5,913 nucleotides of DNA from Mailhella sp. (GCA_024404335.1 JAKSQA010000075.1:1-5913), one strand, 5' to 3'; shown: positions 1-5,490, counted from the stretch's first letter. Notes: a model not told the origin generated them from the letters alone. Translations and numbers: made by a program.

Positions 1-28
1 ATAAAGTGAGTAATCTAGTATTTACGTA

Positions 29-57
29 TTGAGATAACAATTTATATTCAATATGCT
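29..57 (+). promoter_or_regulatory. Candidate sigma-70 promoter of the metal ATPase operon
   Basis: TTGAGA (29-34) and TATGCT (52-57) are separated by 17 bases, matching 5/6 and 4/6 of the sigma-70 boxes. They lie in a markedly AT-rich patch about 75 bases before the first start codon. TTGA (29-32) and TCAA (48-51) form an outer inverted repeat across the spacer, so a Fur-like repressor could bind here, but the inner positions fit a Fur box poorly. The leader then carries a small hairpin (GCAGG at 107-111, CCTGC at 117-121, A5 loop) directly before the Shine-Dalgarno GGGAG (122-126). Promoter assignment is by eye only. Nothing in 1-132 looks coding. Confidence 0.45.
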
Positions 58-132
58 ATGCATTTTTGGATATGCTCCGCCGGAAATGCATGAAATCCAG
101 GAGCTGGCAGGAAAAACCTGCGGGAGTGTTCC

Positions 133-399
133 ATGAATCTCAATACCAATCTCAAGTACGGTCTTTTTTTTCTTGGCGGTGCGGCACTGGGCGCAATCGG
201 TGCTGTTGCCGTCAGCCGCGGCAAGCTCGATCTCAAGCCCTTTGCTGCTGAAGTGATCAGCCGCGGCCTTGATGCCAAGGAAGCGCTTCTCGCTAAGACC
301 GACTGCGTCCGGGAAGGAATGGAAGACGTCGTTGCCGAGGCCCGGGCCGTCTCCGCCCAGCGAAAGGCCGCCAAGGCTGCCGAAGAAGCCGAAGCGTAA
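133..399 (+). CDS. Small single-span membrane protein, PacL/DUF1490-like partner of a metal P-type ATPase
   Basis: This 88-residue protein starts at ATG 133, with GGGAG (122-126) six bases upstream. Residues 1-8 are polar. Residues 9-29 form a Gly/Ala-rich membrane segment with small-residue spacing (GGAALGAIGA), suited to helix packing. Residues 35-88 form a charged, probably helical cytoplasmic tail rich in Ala, Glu and Lys, with one Cys (58). The plan resembles the short proteins beside P1B ATPases: mycobacterial PacL (DUF1490), which gathers CtpC-type pumps into membrane patches, and the DUF6110 group next to anaerobe ATPases. The PacL C-terminal Asp/His metal motif is absent. As first gene of a fez-like operon it could scaffold the pump or shape the ferrosome membrane; that is inference. 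A T8 run (164-171) within the membrane segment could slip. Family assignment is by architecture, not alignment. Confidence 0.75.
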   Translation: MNLNTNLKYGLFFLGGAALGAIGAVAVSRGKLDLKPFAAEVISRGLDAKEALLAKTDCVREGMEDVVAEARAVSAQRKAAKAAEEAEA

Positions 400-403
400 T
401 CGT

Positions 404-416
404 CCGGCAGTGCCGG
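404..416 (+). other. Hairpin 1 of the first intergenic gap
   Basis: CCGGC (404-408) and GCCGG (412-416) form a perfect five-base stem with an AGT loop, followed by TTT. It begins five bases after the stop codon of the 88-aa gene. It is too short to terminate strongly, but could protect the 3' end of the upstream message. Confidence 0.4.
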
Positions 417-433
417 TTTCCATTCTTCTTCAG

Positions 434-467
434 GGCCGGGTGCGTTCGTCGTGCCCGGCCTGCTTTT
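434..467 (+). terminator. Strong stem-loop with T-run between the first two operon genes (attenuator-like)
   Basis: GGCCGGG (434-440) pairs perfectly with CCCGGCC (454-460). Inner G:U and G:C pairs extend the stem to about 11 pairs around a TTCGT loop. TTTT (464-467) begins three bases after the stem, so it resembles a leaky intrinsic terminator. It sits inside the operon, between the small membrane protein and the ATPase. Partial termination or RNA processing here would give more of the small protein than of the pump; that role is inferred. Confidence 0.5.
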
Positions 468-470
468 ACC

Positions 471-491
471 GGATCCGTCAGTTGCGGATCC
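471..491 (+). other. Perfect 7-bp hairpin abutting the ATPase ribosome binding site
   Basis: GGATCCG (471-477) and CGGATCC (485-491) pair perfectly around a seven-base loop. The stem ends one base before the GGAG (493-496) that serves the ATPase start at 502. It could modulate access to the ribosome binding site or mark a processed 5' end for the downstream message. Confidence 0.45.
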
Positions 492-501
492 TGGAGCTGC
501 C

Positions 502-2568
502 ATGAAATTTCTTGTGATCCATCATATTCCCGGAAGAATACGGCTTGTCACCGACAGGGGATTCTCCACGGAAACGGCTGAATCCCTGGCAGATGCCCTC
601 GACAGGATAGACGGGATAGAAGGCGTCAGAATCAATCCCAGGCGGGGAAGCGTGCTTCTTGCGTATTCGGACGAGAATGCCCTCGCTCCGGCAGCACGCC
701 TCCTTGACGAGGCACCTTCGGACTGTGATCCCTACGTCCTTTCCGTAAAAAAAGATGGCGGACGTCCGAAAATATTCCCGTTCATCAGGCATTTCTTCAT
801 CATGCCTTTCATGCCCGTCCAGATCAGCATAGCCTCATGCCTGCTGGGGGCGATCCCGTTTCTTAAGCGATGCGTTTCCTCCCTGATCCATTTCAGGTTC
901 GATGTGGAAGCCCTTGACGGAACCGCCATTGCGATATCCATACTGAGGCGGGATTTCCGTACTGCGGCGCTGCTGACGCTGCTTCTCGGCTTCGGGGACC
1001 AGCTCGAGCAGTTTACCCACAAGAAATCGCTTGAGAACCTTGCGTCTCACCTGGCACTCAAGGTCGATAAGGTATGGATACTTCGTGATGGAGTGGAAAT
1101 GCTTGTCCCGTTTGCGGACATCTGTGAGAGCGACAGGGTCATCGTACGTTCCGGATGCGCTGTCCCTGTGGACGGAGTCGTTGCCGAAGGAACTGCATCG
1201 GTCAACGAATCATCCATGACAGGAGAGCCGCTCGGCGTCATGAGGGCGGAAGGTTCTTCGGTCTATGCCGGCACAGTAGTGGAGAGCGGAGAGATCTTCA
1301 TCCGGCCGACTGGCATCGGCCGTGACACCAGAATGCAGCAGATCGTCCGCTTCATAGAAAACAGCGATCAGCTCAAAGCGGGGATACAGGGACAATTCGA
1401 GCGGCTTGCCGACCGCGCCGTGCCCTTTACTTTCGGGCTGGCAGCACTTGTGTGGCTTTTTACCCGAAATCTTACCCGCGCTGCATCTGTCCTTCTGGTC
1501 GACTACTCCTGTGCCCTCCGCCTTGCCACCCCTCTTGCCATCCTCGCAGGCATGAATGAAGGCGTAAGGCATCAGGTCATGGTTAAGGGCGGCAAGTTCC
1601 TCGAGAGCCTTTCGGCAATAGATACCGTAGTGTTCGATAAGACGGGAACACTGACCCAATCGCATCCTGAAGTGGCTGAGATCCTTTCCGTCAACCCTGA
1701 GAAATACACCAGGGAGGATATCCTCAGGCTTTCGGCATGTCTTGAGGAGCATTTCCCCCATCCGGTCGCAAAGGCGGTGGTGCGATGCGCCGAGGAAAGG
1801 GATCTCCGCCATGCGGAGGAGCACACCGAGGTAGAATACGTCGTTGCGCACGGCATCGCATCCCTCTGGCGCGGAAAGCGCGTCCTGCTGGGGAGCAGGC
1901 ACTATCTCTGCCAGGATGAGGGCATCGATGTGTCGATCATGGTCAGTGAGATCGAAAGGCTTTCCCGCAACGGATACTCCCTGCTCTATCTCGCCGTAGA
2001 CGGGGCTCTTGAGGGGATCATCGCCATGGAGGACCCCGTCAGGCCTGAAAGCGCCGCGCTCATCCGGTGCCTTGGAGAGCTCGGCATTTCCCATGTCATG
2101 ATGCTCACAGGCGATGATGAGCGGACGGCAAGGGCAGTCGCCTCGAAACTCGGCATCAGCGAGTTCCGAGCTCAGGTCCTTCCTGAAGACAAGGCCTCGG
2201 TCGTGCAGGATCTTGTGAAATCCGGGCGGCGCGTGCTTATGCTGGGTGACGGAATCAATGATTCGCCGGCGCTTTCGGCTGCCGATGTGGGCGTCACACT
2301 CCGCGAGGGAGCCGATCTTGCGCGCGAGGTCGCTGATGTCGTGCTTATGGGAGGCACTCTTTCCGGGCTCGTTACGGCCCTGGAGCTCGGCCGCGGCACG
2401 ATGAGGCGCATAGGTTTCAATTACCGCGCGACGATGCTGCTCAACTCCCTCTTCCTGGTCGGAGGGCTGACAGGCCTTCTTACGCCGGGGCTTTCCGCCG
2501 TATGCCATAACTGCACCACGGTCGGCGTATCCGTGAATGCCATGCGCCCCGTACTTAAAGGAGAATAG
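502..2568 (+). CDS. fezB: P1B-type metal-transporting ATPase, FezB-like (P1B-6 candidate)
   Basis: This 688-residue membrane pump couples ATP hydrolysis to metal-ion movement. The start is ATG 502 with GGAG at 493-496; an in-frame GTG at 451 lies inside a hairpin and lacks a good ribosome site. Residues 1-75 form an HMA_2-like domain with no CxxC, carrying GRIR (11-14). Two membrane regions (about 97-160) follow, then the actuator TGE (240-242), the phosphorylated DKTGT (Asp379), the N-domain HP (420-421), TGDD (536-539) and GDGIND (582-587). The transport motif is YSC (335-337) followed by ALRLATP, replacing the usual CPC, SPC or TPC. The last helix has CHNCTT (668-673), so Cys residues may bind metal. 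The catalytic set is intact. FezB is the P1B-6 ATPase of ferrosomes; the neighbours favour that role, but Mn, Zn or Fe export of the CtpC kind remains possible. P-type ATPase identity is certain; the fez name is less so. Confidence 0.9.
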   Translation: MKFLVIHHIPGRIRLVTDRGFSTETAESLADALDRIDGIEGVRINPRRGSVLLAYSDENALAPAARLLDEAPSDCDPYVLSVKKDGGRPKIFPFIRHFFIMPFMPVQISIASCLLGAIPFLKRCVSSLIHFRFDVEALDGTAIAISILRRDFRTAALLTLLLGFGDQLEQFTHKKSLENLASHLALKVDKVWILRDGVEMLVPFADICESDRVIVRSGCAVPVDGVVAEGTASVNESSMTGEPLGVMRAEGSSVYAGTVVESGEIFIRPTGIGRDTRMQQIVRFIENSDQLKAGIQGQFERLADRAVPFTFGLAALVWLFTRNLTRAASVLLVDYSCALRLATPLAILAGMNEGVRHQVMVKGGKFLESLSAIDTVVFDKTGTLTQSHPEVAEILSVNPEKYTREDILRLSACLEEHFPHPVAKAVVRCAEERDLRHAEEHTEVEYVVAHGIASLWRGKRVLLGSRHYLCQDEGIDVSIMVSEIERLSRNGYSLLYLAVDGALEGIIAMEDPVRPESAALIRCLGELGISHVMMLTGDDERTARAVASKLGISEFRAQVLPEDKASVVQDLVKSGRRVLMLGDGINDSPALSAADVGVTLREGADLAREVADVVLMGGTLSGLVTALELGRGTMRRIGFNYRATMLLNSLFLVGGLTGLLTPGLSAVCHNCTTVGVSVNAMRPVLKGE

Positions 2569-2570
2569 CC

Positions 2571-3020
2571 ATGTCTGTTCTTGATCATGTCACAAGCTTT
2601 GTGGACGGACGTGTCCGTCTGAGGCATCCGGCGCTGAAGGATCCTCAGACCGCGGAGCTCATTGCCTCATCGGTATCCCTCGTGGAAGGCATGCGATCGG
2701 CGGAGGCCAATCCCCGTACCGGCTCCCTGCTCATAACCTATGATGCTTCCGTCATCAGCCGCGAAAGTCTTCTAGCCATGGCGGAATCGGGCATGGCCTT
2801 CCTGCCTACGGCGGTGAAGGCCGAACCCCTGCGGCACAGAATCGGCCGGGCCGTCCTTTCGCGCCGTGTCACGAAGATGGCGAACAAGGTGATGCTGGTT
2901 TCGCTTCTTGCCTCCATTGGAGGCGTCTATGCCGGCTTCGGAGGAATCCATCGTGCTGCAGGGCTCGTCTTCACCCTGGCAGGCATGCAGCATATTGCCG
3001 CCCATAGGAAGACGCTGTGA
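2571..3020 (+). CDS. HMA_2-like domain protein with C-terminal membrane hairpin (FezC-like candidate)
   Basis: This 149-residue protein has its ATG two bases after the ATPase stop; AAAGGAG (2557-2563) lies inside the ATPase 3' end, so translation is probably coupled. Residues about 5-78 form a ferredoxin-like HMA_2-type domain without CxxC. It carries GRVR (13-16) and NPRTGSLL (47-54), matching GRIR and NPRRGSVLL in the ATPase N-terminus. A basic linker (about 86-103, RHRIGRAVLSRR) leads to two hydrophobic segments (about 105-123 and 128-144), with Gly-rich YAGFGG between them and a short His/Arg/Lys tail. Ferrosome operons include small proteins of this class beside FezB. It may dock on the pump or on a growing iron-phosphate compartment, but no metal-binding motif is obvious. 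The domain call is by similarity to the neighbouring ATPase; the FezC equivalence is from memory of the system. Confidence 0.8.
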   Translation: MSVLDHVTSFVDGRVRLRHPALKDPQTAELIASSVSLVEGMRSAEANPRTGSLLITYDASVISRESLLAMAESGMAFLPTAVKAEPLRHRIGRAVLSRRVTKMANKVMLVSLLASIGGVYAGFGGIHRAAGLVFTLAGMQHIAAHRKTL

Positions 3021-3289
3021 TCAGGCCGCTGCTTGCAAGGGCGAAGCATTCCGCGGCATGCCTGGTCACGCTGGTGCTGGCCGTGGTTCTTCTCGGTCTG
3101 ACGCTGGCGGTCCTCCTGCAGGCTGCGGCTCTTCTGGTCGTGGCTCTTCTGGGGGCAGCCGTGCTGCTTCCACATCCTCCAGAATGGTATGCCGCCAGAT
3201 GCGCATCGGCACTGCGCCTGTTTTTCACTCGCCTCATGGCGGGGGAGGCTCCCGGGAGGGAGGAAGATCCTAGGAGATGTGAAGATTAG
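3017..3289 (+). CDS. Small, very hydrophobic membrane protein of the metal operon
   Basis: This 90-residue protein starts at GTG 3017, sharing GTGA with the stop of the preceding gene. That is classic translational coupling, and the start is chosen for it. A basic N-terminus (RPLLARAKH) precedes an almost unbroken hydrophobic stretch, residues 13-52, of Leu, Ala and Val, long enough for a tight two-helix hairpin. An amphipathic segment follows (about 55-75, with Trp57 and Tyr58), then a short charged tail with Cys62 and Cys88. I do not recognise a family. Its position between the HMA_2 protein and fur suggests an accessory membrane role in the same organelle or pump complex. Multi-gene fez operons contain several such small hydrophobic proteins, which makes that reading attractive but unproven. 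Low-complexity hydrophobic sequence makes homology hard to judge. Confidence 0.7.
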   Translation: MIRPLLARAKHSAACLVTLVLAVVLLGLTLAVLLQAAALLVVALLGAAVLLPHPPEWYAARCASALRLFFTRLMAGEAPGREEDPRRCED

Positions 3290-3322
3290 CGGAAGGCCAG
3301 GGGATTCAGAAATAGATACGGA

Positions 3323-3339
3323 TTGAAATGTCATTGCAA
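3323..3339 (+). promoter_or_regulatory. Candidate Fur-family operator upstream of fur
   Basis: TTGAAATGTCATTGCAA is a 17-bp palindrome: seven of eight arm positions pair around one central base. It contains a 7-1-7 core, the geometry of Fur, Zur and PerR boxes. It aligns with the operator in the hutX promoter (shared TTGAAA and ATT.CA). It lies between the preceding stop and the fur Shine-Dalgarno, so it could mediate autoregulation or act as a roadblock. No convincing promoter was found beside it. Confidence 0.5.
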
Positions 3340-3349
3340 AGGAGCCTCA

Positions 3350-3808
3350 ATGGGAAAATATGATGCAGTGGTCGAACACAAGTTTGAAATGTTTCTTTCT
3401 CGTAAAAAGCTCAGGTATACCCTGCAGAGAAAGATCATACTTCAGATCTTTATGAAGATCGTCGGCCATGTCACAAGTGAGGAGCTGTTTCTGAAGGTCC
3501 GCAGCCAGGATTCCTCCGTCGGACAGGTAACGGTCTACCGCATGCTGAAGCTTCTCTGCGAAGCCGGGTTGGCGGAAGCCGTCAGCTTTGAAGACGGGCT
3601 GGTCCGCTATGAGCCTGTCAGGGAGCAGCACCATGACCATCTGGTATGTGAGCGCTGCGGAAAGAAGATCGAATTCACCAATGATGACATAGAGAAGCTT
3701 CAGGAAGCGGTCTGCTCTGAGAGAGGCTTCCTGATGACGAGCCATCACATGGTGCTTTACGGAATATGCCCAGAATGTGATGCAGGAAAAACTTCTTCGC
3801 GCAGATAA
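3350..3808 (+). CDS. fur: Fur-family metal-responsive repressor
   Basis: This 152-residue cytosolic regulator binds DNA when loaded with metal, most likely Fe2+. The start is ATG 3350, with AAAGGAG (3338-3344) five bases upstream; an in-frame TTG at 3323 lies inside the operator and is rejected. Residues 1-80 form the winged helix, with recognition helix VTVYRMLKLL (60-69). The dimer and metal domain has His40, Glu88 and HHDH (94-97) as regulatory ligands, C100xxC103 and C140xxC143 as a structural zinc site, and His132-His133. Glu108 in CGKKIEF matches Fur rather than PerR, which has Asp there, so peroxide sensing is less likely. Zur cannot be excluded. The gene is 60 bases after the membrane operon and is preceded by its own operator-like palindrome. 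It is a plausible local controller of the ferrosome-like cluster and of hutX, or the cell's main Fur. Confidence 0.92.
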   Translation: MGKYDAVVEHKFEMFLSRKKLRYTLQRKIILQIFMKIVGHVTSEELFLKVRSQDSSVGQVTVYRMLKLLCEAGLAEAVSFEDGLVRYEPVREQHHDHLVCERCGKKIEFTNDDIEKLQEAVCSERGFLMTSHHMVLYGICPECDAGKTSSRR

Positions 3809-3889
3809 TCAGCTGTTCCTGCAGCGGCATGGCTCCTCGCCGATTCCTTCAAGGCTGATCGTACGGCATCCACGGGGATTGATGATAGG

Positions 3890-3930
3890 ACACGGGCGCT
3901 TCCTGCTCTTTGCAGGAAGCGCCCGTGTTT
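3890..3930 (+). terminator. Long perfect hairpin between convergent fur and hutX
   Basis: ACACGGGCGCTTCCTGC (3890-3906) pairs over 17 bases with 3912-3928 around a TCTTT loop. TTT (3928-3930) follows on the + strand, so it is best read as the intrinsic terminator of the fur end of the operon. It also lies 91 bases beyond the hutX stop and could stop transcription from that side, although no T-run follows on the - strand. Confidence 0.85.
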
Positions 3931-3980
3931 AGTCTGTGCCCGTATGCTAGGAAATCAGATTGTCACATTCACGCATGCCA

Positions 3981-4556
3981 TCATGCTGCCTTCAACACCG
4001 CATCACGGCGCATACTCATGAACGACTCAAGAACGGAAGGAATGACCTCTTTGCCGTTCTTCCCTGGGAAAACTGAAAAAACAGCCTTGCCTTCGTTATT
4101 GAAAAACTGGATCGAGTGTACTTCTTTGCCCATGAATGGCATGGAAAGATAACAGATATGGGATATCTCATCCGACTTGATATGCGCCGTGAATCCTGAC
4201 TCTCCGGCTATATGGTAGTATCCCCGCGATGGCATTCCTTCACTGATCCGGCATTTGAACTGCAGAAGATGGCCGAAGTGATTGAACACGACGGAAGCTT
4301 TTTCCCAGCTGCAGAGTCCTTTCCAGACTTCTTCAAATTCGCTTCCGGGAAGAATGACACGCATATCCTCAGGAAGATCCTCAGCGGCCTTGAACTCGCT
4401 TAGGCCGCATACCTTTGCTAAAGATGTGAGAATCCATGGACGTCGCTGCTGCAGGGCTTCCCTTACGGAAGGCGCCTGTTTTTTTTCGCGTGAACATTCG
4501 GATCCAGCGTCATGCCTGTGCCCGCAGCAGCAATTTCCACAGTGTGAACATGCCAT
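3981..4556 (-). CDS. hutX: HutX/ChuX-family cytosolic heme carrier with Cys/His-rich N-terminal extension
   Basis: HutX/ChuX proteins bind heme in the cytosol and pass it to heme-using or heme-degrading enzymes. This 191-residue protein matches ChuX from about residue 35 to the end: LPGSEFEEVWKGLCSW, the HIAGESGFTAHIK strand, FMGKEVHSIQFFNNEGKAVF and the VFPGKNGKE turn are all family-like. The family is usually near 165 residues. The extra length is an N-terminus with Cys at 3, 6, 9, 10, 11 and 21 and His at 5, 13 and 15, a likely metal-binding or redox tail. ATG 4556 is chosen because GGAG lies ten bases upstream and the Cys cluster begins right after it; the frame stays open to 4691 but would include promoter DNA. 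An A8 run (coding strand, 4479-4486) follows the tail. No hutW or chuW is in view. Regulation is probably by Fur. Confidence 0.88.
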   Translation of the reverse strand: MACSHCGNCCCGHRHDAGSECSREKKQAPSVREALQQRRPWILTSLAKVCGLSEFKAAEDLPEDMRVILPGSEFEEVWKGLCSWEKASVVFNHFGHLLQFKCRISEGMPSRGYYHIAGESGFTAHIKSDEISHICYLSMPFMGKEVHSIQFFNNEGKAVFSVFPGKNGKEVIPSVLESFMSMRRDAVLKAA

Positions 4557-4662
4557 ATCTTTCAATCTCCATTTACCGTTTGAATAAAACAGCAGAATCG
4601 TGATGCTTGGGAAAGAATCAGGGATCGTTACCGGGAAGCCCCGCCTCTTTCCACTGAAAACA

Positions 4663-4691
4663 GATATAATGAAATTGATTTTCAATGTCAA
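4663..4691 (-). promoter_or_regulatory. hutX promoter with embedded Fur box
   Basis: On the minus strand, TTGACA (4691-4686) is a perfect -35 box, followed by a 17-base spacer and TATATC (4668-4663) as -10. The spacer holds TGAAAATCAATTTCA (4684-4670), a 7-1-7 palindrome with one mismatched pair. It is one base from TGAAAATNATTTTCA, the Fur motif I recall for Desulfovibrio, and also matches 14 of 19 positions of the classic E. coli Fur box. A repressor here would block RNA polymerase directly. The leader to ATG 4556 is about 100 bases. Confidence 0.8.
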
Positions 4692-4713
4692 TATATGATG
4701 CTGCTTCTACTCT

Positions 4714-4755
4714 GCCTGATACGATGCGGACCGATGCTGCTCACGCATATCAGGC
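4714..4755 (-). other. Inverted repeat just after the 43-aa gene
   Basis: GCCTGATA (4714-4721) and TATCAGGC (4748-4755) pair perfectly around 26 bases, starting two bases beyond the stop of the 43-aa gene. Inner TGCG/CGCA pairing is possible with a bulge. There is no T-run on either side, so it may be a weak terminator or a 3' stabilising stem that separates that gene from the hutX promoter. Confidence 0.4.
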
Positions 4756-4757
4756 GG

Positions 4758-4889
4758 TTAGTGCTTCCTTCCGGTGCCTTCCTGCTTCCAGCTTTTCCCA
4801 CGGCGCAGCCTGTCGTCAAGAAGCGATGCCGCAGCGCCTACGGCGCAGAGCATGATGAGCGTGAAGGCGAAGTAGATCCAAGAGGGCAT
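4758..4889 (-). CDS. 43-aa single-span membrane peptide, unrecognised
   Basis: The start is ATG 4889 (minus strand). GGAGG sits five bases upstream, an excellent ribosome site in a region otherwise without coding signal, and this is why the short start is preferred over the open frame reaching 5081. Residues 1-24 begin MPSWIYFAF and form one membrane helix. Residues 25-43 are a strongly basic tail (DDRLRRGKSWK, then GRKH), predicting the tail in the cytoplasm by the positive-inside rule. I do not recognise a family; it resembles small subunits or stabilisers of membrane complexes in size only. It reads toward hutX, about 200 bases upstream of it, but hutX has its own promoter, so the two are probably separate units. 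A weak upstream promoter (TTGTCC, 18 bases, TATCCT) is possible. Confidence 0.5.
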   Translation of the reverse strand: MPSWIYFAFTLIMLCAVGAAASLLDDRLRRGKSWKQEGTGRKH

Positions 4890-5490
4890 GCGGGCCTCCG
4901 CAGGGTAGGGGTTCGTTTCGGCCAGGATACACGCAAACGGCCCGACCGGACAAGTCCCTTTCCGGGAAGCGCACCTCGGCATGGCAGGCCGGCGGCACAC
5001 ATCACGCAGTCGAGGAGCATCGCATGCGGACGGCGGCTGGAATGGCGTCGGAGCCGTCCCTCGCTGCGGCAGCATCCGCACCGGTCTTCAGACGATTCTC
5101 CCGGATGTTGTGTCGCGGAGTTCTGCGGTCGGGCGGCGGGGGCATGGACCGTCCCCCTGTTTTACAGGCCGCATGGAGCTGCCCGAGCGGGATACTCCCT
5201 TCCTCCCCGACTCTTGCGCGCGATGGGCGTATGACCTATAGGTGAGACAGAGAGCCCTTTCAGGCTGCCGTGCCGGGTGCGTTTCCGTTTACTGCGGGGG
5301 ATCGTCCCCCAGGTGCCGCATCACGGAGGCTCAGCATGCCGGAGTTCCTCCCCCGGCAGGGGCGGGAAAGGCCGGGCCCGCATATCGGGCGAGGGCAGGA
5401 TTTTCGAGCTGCGGCTCCGTGCCGCACGCAGACAAACAGGCGGTCCGTCGCGCCATGCGCCGGAGCGCCGCATCCCGACAGGAGGGGAAT
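4890..5490. other. About 600 bases without a supported gene
   Basis: Every open frame here is a low-complexity Arg/Pro/Ser/Gly translation of GC-rich DNA, without ribosome sites or recognisable domains. It contains small hairpins: GGGGG/CCCCC (5138-5142 and 5153-5157), overlapping CCTGTTTTACAGG (5156-5168), GGGGGA/TCCCCC around TCG (5296-5310), and GCCCG/CGGGC (5376-5380 and 5386-5390). A poor sigma-70 match (TTGCGC 5214-5219, 17 bases, TATAGG 5237-5242) could drive the TPR gene through a leader of roughly 240 bases. It may be a long regulatory leader or a decayed gene; neither is shown. Confidence 0.45.

Noticed and set aside
451..501. Upstream GTG start for the ATPase adding 17 residues
   Set aside because: The extension overlaps two hairpins, encodes no conserved sequence and lacks a good ribosome site, whereas ATG 502 has GGAG at proper spacing and starts right at the HMA_2 domain.
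1210..2508. 432-codon open frame on the minus strand
   Set aside because: It is antisense to the ATPase, whose catalytic motifs are all in the plus frame. Its translation shows no domain, so it is a codon-bias shadow.
2908..3273. 121-codon plus-strand frame across the join of the two small membrane genes
   Set aside because: It is a Ser/Gly/Arg-rich shadow; the GTGA-coupled pair with clear membrane helices explains the region.
3350..3808. PerR assignment for the Fur-family gene
   Set aside because: The PerR-specific Asp in the CGK..DF motif is Glu108 here, as in Fur, and the context is iron handling.
4557..4691. N-terminal extension of HutX to 4691
   Set aside because: It would translate through the -10 box, the Fur box and part of the -35. 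ATG 4556 has its own ribosome site.
4695..5234. 179-codon plus-strand frame and overlapping plus-strand frames at 4981-5245
   Set aside because: They are Arg/Pro/Ser-rich translations without family features or ribosome sites; the hydrophobic start is antisense to the hairpin after the 43-aa gene.
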